A DNA stretch of 64,000 nucleotides, from the NCBI RefSeq assembly GCF_023273855.1, contig NZ_CP096884.1, positions 3,162,001-3,226,000 of the forward strand, written 5' to 3'. Both the position numbers and the translations under genes were made by a program. Below the pieces are notes generated by a model. It saw nothing but the letters and a program-made list of their open reading frames with translations. It had not been told where the DNA came from and did not search any database. Source of the DNA: Seonamhaeicola sp. ML3. GTDB lineage: Bacteria; Bacteroidota; Bacteroidia; Flavobacteriales; Flavobacteriaceae. Shown one piece after another: positions 60,694-64,000 of this stretch (the first letter of the stretch is position 1; the number at the start of each line of letters is the position of its first letter).

Positions 60694-61788
60694 ATGCAAA
60701 AAACTAAAAGGTTATATTTTATAGATGCTGTAAGGGCTTTTGCTATTTTAATGATGCTTCAAGGGCACTTTATAGATACCGCATTAGATCCAGCTTACAG
60801 AGACACTGACAATATTGCTTACAATATTTGGCTTTATTTTAGAGGTATTACCGCCCCAGTATTCTTCACCATATCTGGCTTAATTTTTTCCTATTTATTA
60901 CTAAGAGCGCATTCTCAAAATAACGATAAAGCAAGAATAAAAAAAGGGTTCTTTAGAGGGTTACTGCTTATCTTAACGGGCTATCTACTACGTGTAAATT
61001 TCTTTAGTTGGTTGTCTGGAGATTTCAATACCAATTTTCTTAAAGTAGATGTCTTACAATGCATAGGCTTGTCTTTAATTCTTTTAATTGGATTACACTT
61101 GCTTTTAAGGAAATACAGCTACCTATTCTCAATAGTTTTATTCACCATAGGCTTTTTATGCTTTTTAACCGAACCGTTGTATCGAGATTTAGAACTCAAT
61201 AACATCCCTTTATTATTGGCAAATTATTTATCAACAACCCATGGTTCTGTATTTACGATATTACCTTGGTTTGGCTACTCTGCTTTTGGAGCTTTTTTAG
61301 CAACAGTATTTTTTAGGCATGCCGATAAACATAAATTTAAGTTTTTAACCATAATCATTTTTGTCGTTACTGGCTATTTACTCATGTTTCATTCTTCCTG
61401 GTTTTTAAATGAAGTGTTTCATATTAGCGGTATAGAAATATTTCATCTAAGTGCTGGTTACAACTATCTATTTACTCGTTTTGGAAATGTCCTCGTTTTA
61501 TTTGGTCTTTTTTATACTTTAGAACGATACCTCAAAGCTTCGTTCATTGCTAAAATTGGACAAAAAACTCTATCCATCTATATATTTCACTTTATTTTAC
61601 TTTTTGGAAGTTTCACAGGTTACGGATTAAAAAGATATCTGACTAAGGTTTTAAATCCGCAAGAAGCCATTGCCGGTGCTTTTCTTTTCATCTTTTTTGT
61701 ATGCACCATAGCTTTTTATTACGCCAAGACCAACGCGTTCCTATACTCTAGGATAAAATTTTTGATAGAAAAAATGAAAAGTAATTAA
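60694..61788 (+). CDS. DUF1624/heparan-glucosaminide acetyltransferase-like membrane protein
   Basis: The protein has 364 residues from ATG 60694 (MQKTKRLYFIDAVRAFAILM); an upstream TTG start at 60643 would add an unlikely leader. It has about ten membrane helices. The signature FIDAVRAFAILMMLQGHFID with an essential-type His, and the downstream FRGITAPVFFTISG, identify DUF1624/HGSNAT-type transmembrane acyltransferases. Substrate unknown. An esterase gene follows after 22 nt, so a paired acylation/deacylation role is conceivable. Confidence 0.85.
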   Translation: MQKTKRLYFIDAVRAFAILMMLQGHFIDTALDPAYRDTDNIAYNIWLYFRGITAPVFFTISGLIFSYLLLRAHSQNNDKARIKKGFFRGLLLILTGYLLRVNFFSWLSGDFNTNFLKVDVLQCIGLSLILLIGLHLLLRKYSYLFSIVLFTIGFLCFLTEPLYRDLELNNIPLLLANYLSTTHGSVFTILPWFGYSAFGAFLATVFFRHADKHKFKFLTIIIFVVTGYLLMFHSSWFLNEVFHISGIEIFHLSAGYNYLFTRFGNVLVLFGLFYTLERYLKASFIAKIGQKTLSIYIFHFILLFGSFTGYGLKRYLTKVLNPQEAIAGAFLFIFFVCTIAFYYAKTNAFLYSRIKFLIEKMKSN

Positions 61789-61810
61789 CATTTATTTCGA
61801 CTACTGGTTC

Positions 61811-62701
61811 ATGAAGTTTTTAAACACACTAATTATTGCTTTTATATTTCAAATGGGTTGGTCTCAAACTACTCACAACCATGTCCTCGATACGGTCACA
61901 ATGCCATCACTAACTTATAAGGTAATTAAAAGAGACAGCCTTAAACTAGATTTATACAAACCCAACCAATCAGATAGTTCTAAACCACTAATAATCTTTG
62001 TGCATGGCGGAGGCTTTGCAAGCGGTTCTAGAAATGAACCCCATATCACTAAGTTTTGCAAAAAACTTACCCAGCATGGCTTTGCTGTAGCTTCAATTTC
62101 CTATAGATTAAGTATGAAAAACAAAGGGTTTGGATGCGATGTAAAACGAAAGGATAAAATAAAAGCATTCAATACAGCTTCTGAAGATATAAGTCATGCC
62201 ACTAAATTTTTAATAAAAAACAGTAAAAAACTGGGGATAGACACCAATAAGATAGTCTTAGCGGGCACAAGTTCTGGAGCAGAAGCAGTATTAAACCTTG
62301 TTTATTTACATGAAAACAAAATACTACCCAAAGATTATAAATACTCAGGTGTTATTGGGTTTGCTGGCGCAGTAACATCTTTAGAAAAAGTGAATGCATC
62401 GAAAGCCATACCCACTCAATTATTTCATGGAACGAATGATAATTTGGTACCTTACTACATAGCAGCTCATCACTTTTGTAATGAAGATAAGGCCGGGTAT
62501 TTAATACTTCATGGATCTCGTGCCATAGCAGATCGTCTAAAAGGTCTAGGAAAAAGTTACTATTTGGTATCGATTATTGCCGAACCACATGAAAGATCGA
62601 GCGCTCCCATGTTTACTCATTTTAATGATATTCTAGATTTTCTCAATAATGATGTTATGAGAGAAAAAATTAGACAAACCGAACGTACCTTAGGTTTCTA
62701 A
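61811..62701 (+). CDS. Secreted alpha/beta-hydrolase (esterase/BD-FAE-like)
   Basis: This 296-residue protein has a signal peptide (about 1-18). The oxyanion HGGG is seen in IFVHGGGFASGS, the nucleophile Ser in AGTSSGAEA (GxSxG), an acid candidate in FHGTNDNLVP, and a late His in IIAEPHERS. This matches the hormone-sensitive-lipase/acyl-hydrolase clan, often carbohydrate esterases. It lies 22 nt after the DUF1624 acyltransferase gene and is probably co-transcribed. Confidence 0.87.
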   Translation: MKFLNTLIIAFIFQMGWSQTTHNHVLDTVTMPSLTYKVIKRDSLKLDLYKPNQSDSSKPLIIFVHGGGFASGSRNEPHITKFCKKLTQHGFAVASISYRLSMKNKGFGCDVKRKDKIKAFNTASEDISHATKFLIKNSKKLGIDTNKIVLAGTSSGAEAVLNLVYLHENKILPKDYKYSGVIGFAGAVTSLEKVNASKAIPTQLFHGTNDNLVPYYIAAHHFCNEDKAGYLILHGSRAIADRLKGLGKSYYLVSIIAEPHERSSAPMFTHFNDILDFLNNDVMREKIRQTERTLGF

Positions 62702-62757
62702 TTGTTGCTTGTTACTATCACTTTTTTTTCATAATTCTGAACTCAAAGAATTTAGTA

Positions 62758-64000
62758 TTAATGATGTGAAGAAACTTCGCTAGCACCCTTGGGTATTCTT
62801 ATATCCTCGACCAACTTTTGAATTTCTTTAGATGGCGCCTTAGTAAATCTCATAATAGTAATGGCAACCCCAAAATTTAAGAGCATAGCAACTGTCCCAA
62901 AACCTTCTGGAGATATCCCAAACCACCATTCGCTCTTATCTGGTAAGGTTTCATCGAACCAACCTAATTTATACTTAATCATGTAAAGCAACATGGATAC
63001 AATACCAACTACCATTCCTACAATAGCACCTTCTTTATTCATACGTTTGTAAAAAATCCCTAAAACAATGGCTGGAAAGAATGACGCAGCAGCTAAACCA
63101 AAGGCTAAAGCTACAACAGCAGCAACAAACCCCGGAGGGTGAATACCATAGTAACCTGCTATAACTACCGCCCCTACGGCAGACAAACGCGCGGCTATTA
63201 ACTCGCCTTTTTCTGAAATAGAAGGTTTGATAACTTTCTTAATTAAATCGTGTGATACCGATGCCGAAATAACCAATAGCAATCCGGCAGCAGTAGATAA
63301 TGCTGCAGCTAAACCACCGGCAGCAACTAGCGCTATAACCCAATTAGGCAATTTGGCAATTTCGGGGTTTGCTAACACCATGATATCTCTATCAACAGTT
63401 AATTCATTCTTTGATTTATCGGCTAAATATTGAATATTACCATCTCCATTTTTGTCTTCAAAACTTATAAGTCCTGTAGTTTCCCATTTCTTAAACCATT
63501 CGGGCATCTTGGCATAGGGTTGATTAGAAACCGTTTCAATCATATTTGTTCTTGCAAAAACAGCAACAGCAGGTGCAGTTGTGTAAAGAAGTACAATTAA
63601 TAGTAAGGCAATACCAGCTGATTTTCTGGCATCTTTTACCCGCTTTACGGTAAAAAACCGAACAATTACATGAGGCAACCCAGCCGTACCCACCATAAGT
63701 GCTAACGTTATGGCAAACATGTCTATGGTTGATTTGGTTCCCTCTGTATATTCTGAAAAGCCTAACTCGGTGCTCAAACCATCCAGTTTATCCAAAAGGT
63801 ACCCTGAGCCATCAGTCAACTTGTCTCCAAAACCAAATTGTGGAATAGGATTCCCTGTCATTTGAAAAGAAATAAAAATAGCAGGAACCATAAAAGCAAA
63901 AATAAGCACACAATATTGGGCTACCTGCGTATACGTGATACCTTTCATCCCTCCAAGAACAGCGTAGAAAAGAACAATGAGCATCCCAATAATTACACCA
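62758..64000 (-). CDS. Acetate-type sodium:solute symporter (5' part beyond window)
   Basis: The frame is open at the right edge, so the N-terminal part is missing; about 413 codons are visible. The sequence matches cation/acetate symporters of the SSS family: GGMKGITYTQVAQYCVLIFAF, GTAGLPHVIVRFFTV (a hallmark), AAALSTAAGLLLVISASVSHDL and FPAIVLGIFYKRMNKEGA. A roughly 60-residue loop (KWETTGLISFEDKNGDGNIQY) resembles an EF-hand-like calcium site. It ends with a His pair. The same-strand acs supports acetate uptake. Confidence 0.9.
   Translation of the reverse strand, partial: GVIIGMLIVLFYAVLGGMKGITYTQVAQYCVLIFAFMVPAIFISFQMTGNPIPQFGFGDKLTDGSGYLLDKLDGLSTELGFSEYTEGTKSTIDMFAITLALMVGTAGLPHVIVRFFTVKRVKDARKSAGIALLLIVLLYTTAPAVAVFARTNMIETVSNQPYAKMPEWFKKWETTGLISFEDKNGDGNIQYLADKSKNELTVDRDIMVLANPEIAKLPNWVIALVAAGGLAAALSTAAGLLLVISASVSHDLIKKVIKPSISEKGELIAARLSAVGAVVIAGYYGIHPPGFVAAVVALAFGLAAASFFPAIVLGIFYKRMNKEGAIVGMVVGIVSMLLYMIKYKLGWFDETLPDKSEWWFGISPEGFGTVAMLLNFGVAITIMRFTKAPSKEIQKLVEDIRIPKGASEVSSHH

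Noticed and set aside
1-64000. CRISPR array, tRNA, rRNA or insertion sequence
   Set aside because: The intergenic regions were scanned by eye and none showed regular spacers, cloverleaf motifs, rRNA blocks or transposase remnants.

Overview
The window is AT-rich chromosomal DNA of a member of the Bacteroidota, almost certainly a marine-type Flavobacteriaceae. The evidence is: TAnnTTTG promoter elements; a stand-alone type IX secretion sorting domain; families largely confined to this group (DUF6452, DUF6048, DUF4294, DUF6768, CCC-motif protein); the aroQ/xerD divergent pair; and a zapA - 6S RNA - rny arrangement. No rRNA, tRNA, CRISPR array, insertion sequence or prophage was found. Both ends cut genes: an anti-sigma factor at the left and an acetate-type sodium symporter at the right.

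Layout. 0-6 kb: end of a sigma/anti-sigma/DUF4097 operon, a UMF1-type transporter, an M48 lipoprotein protease, MsrB, DinB-like and NTF2-like proteins. 6-12.8 kb: core metabolism and cell cycle (type II NADH dehydrogenase, lpdA, aroQ, xerD, rny, 6S RNA, zapA and a coiled-coil partner). 13-18.4 kb: an envelope operon (M23 peptidase, TonB-dependent receptor, retropepsin-like protease with PDZ). 18.3-25 kb: cysteine desulfurase, an Asp-rich lipoprotein, an Smr-domain protein, small membrane proteins, rocD and an ECF sigma factor with DUF6768. 25-30.5 kb: rlmD, DUF6452 and DUF6048, interrupted by a four-helix-bundle gene flanked by inverted repeats; then an acyltransferase and a DUF3500 protein. 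30.6-32.1 kb: an accessory-looking coiled-coil membrane protein (DUF6161-like) followed by a structured, recombination-site-like repeat. 32-44.2 kb: an RNA methyltransferase, a CapK-like adenylate-forming enzyme, then a plus-strand run of metal-related genes. 44-50 kb: EEP hydrolase, GNAT, TrhA, DUF4294, M42 peptidase, Nudix, PrsW, YceI. 50.4-53.9 kb: three-gene acyl-CoA (propionyl-CoA) carboxylase operon. 54-64 kb: TPR-LuxR-type sensor, second YceI, Crp-family regulator, DinB, FAH-family hydrolase, acs, DUF1624 acyltransferase, esterase and the acetate symporter.

How the genes fit together. The most system-like stretch is 35.6-44.2 kb: a ZIP transporter, a MerC-like protein, an LCIB-type carbonic anhydrase (itself a zinc enzyme family), a PhoX-like protein, an FtsE/FtsX-like ABC pair whose permease carries a 16-histidine acidic loop, a small DUF3299-like secreted protein, MogA and a COG0523 metallochaperone GTPase. 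This resembles the zinc-regulated ABC (Zrg-type) loci of Vibrio, assembled differently. acs and the acetate symporter together suggest acetate scavenging; the carboxylase operon suggests propionyl-CoA use.

Best leads for something undescribed: the cassette-like gene plus structured repeat at 30.6-32.1 kb; the inverted-repeat-flanked four-helix-bundle insertion at 26.6-27.0 kb; an unassigned G+C-richer foldable intergenic stretch at 23.97-24.07 kb; and the metal cluster. All function calls come from reading the sequences by eye; no database search was run.
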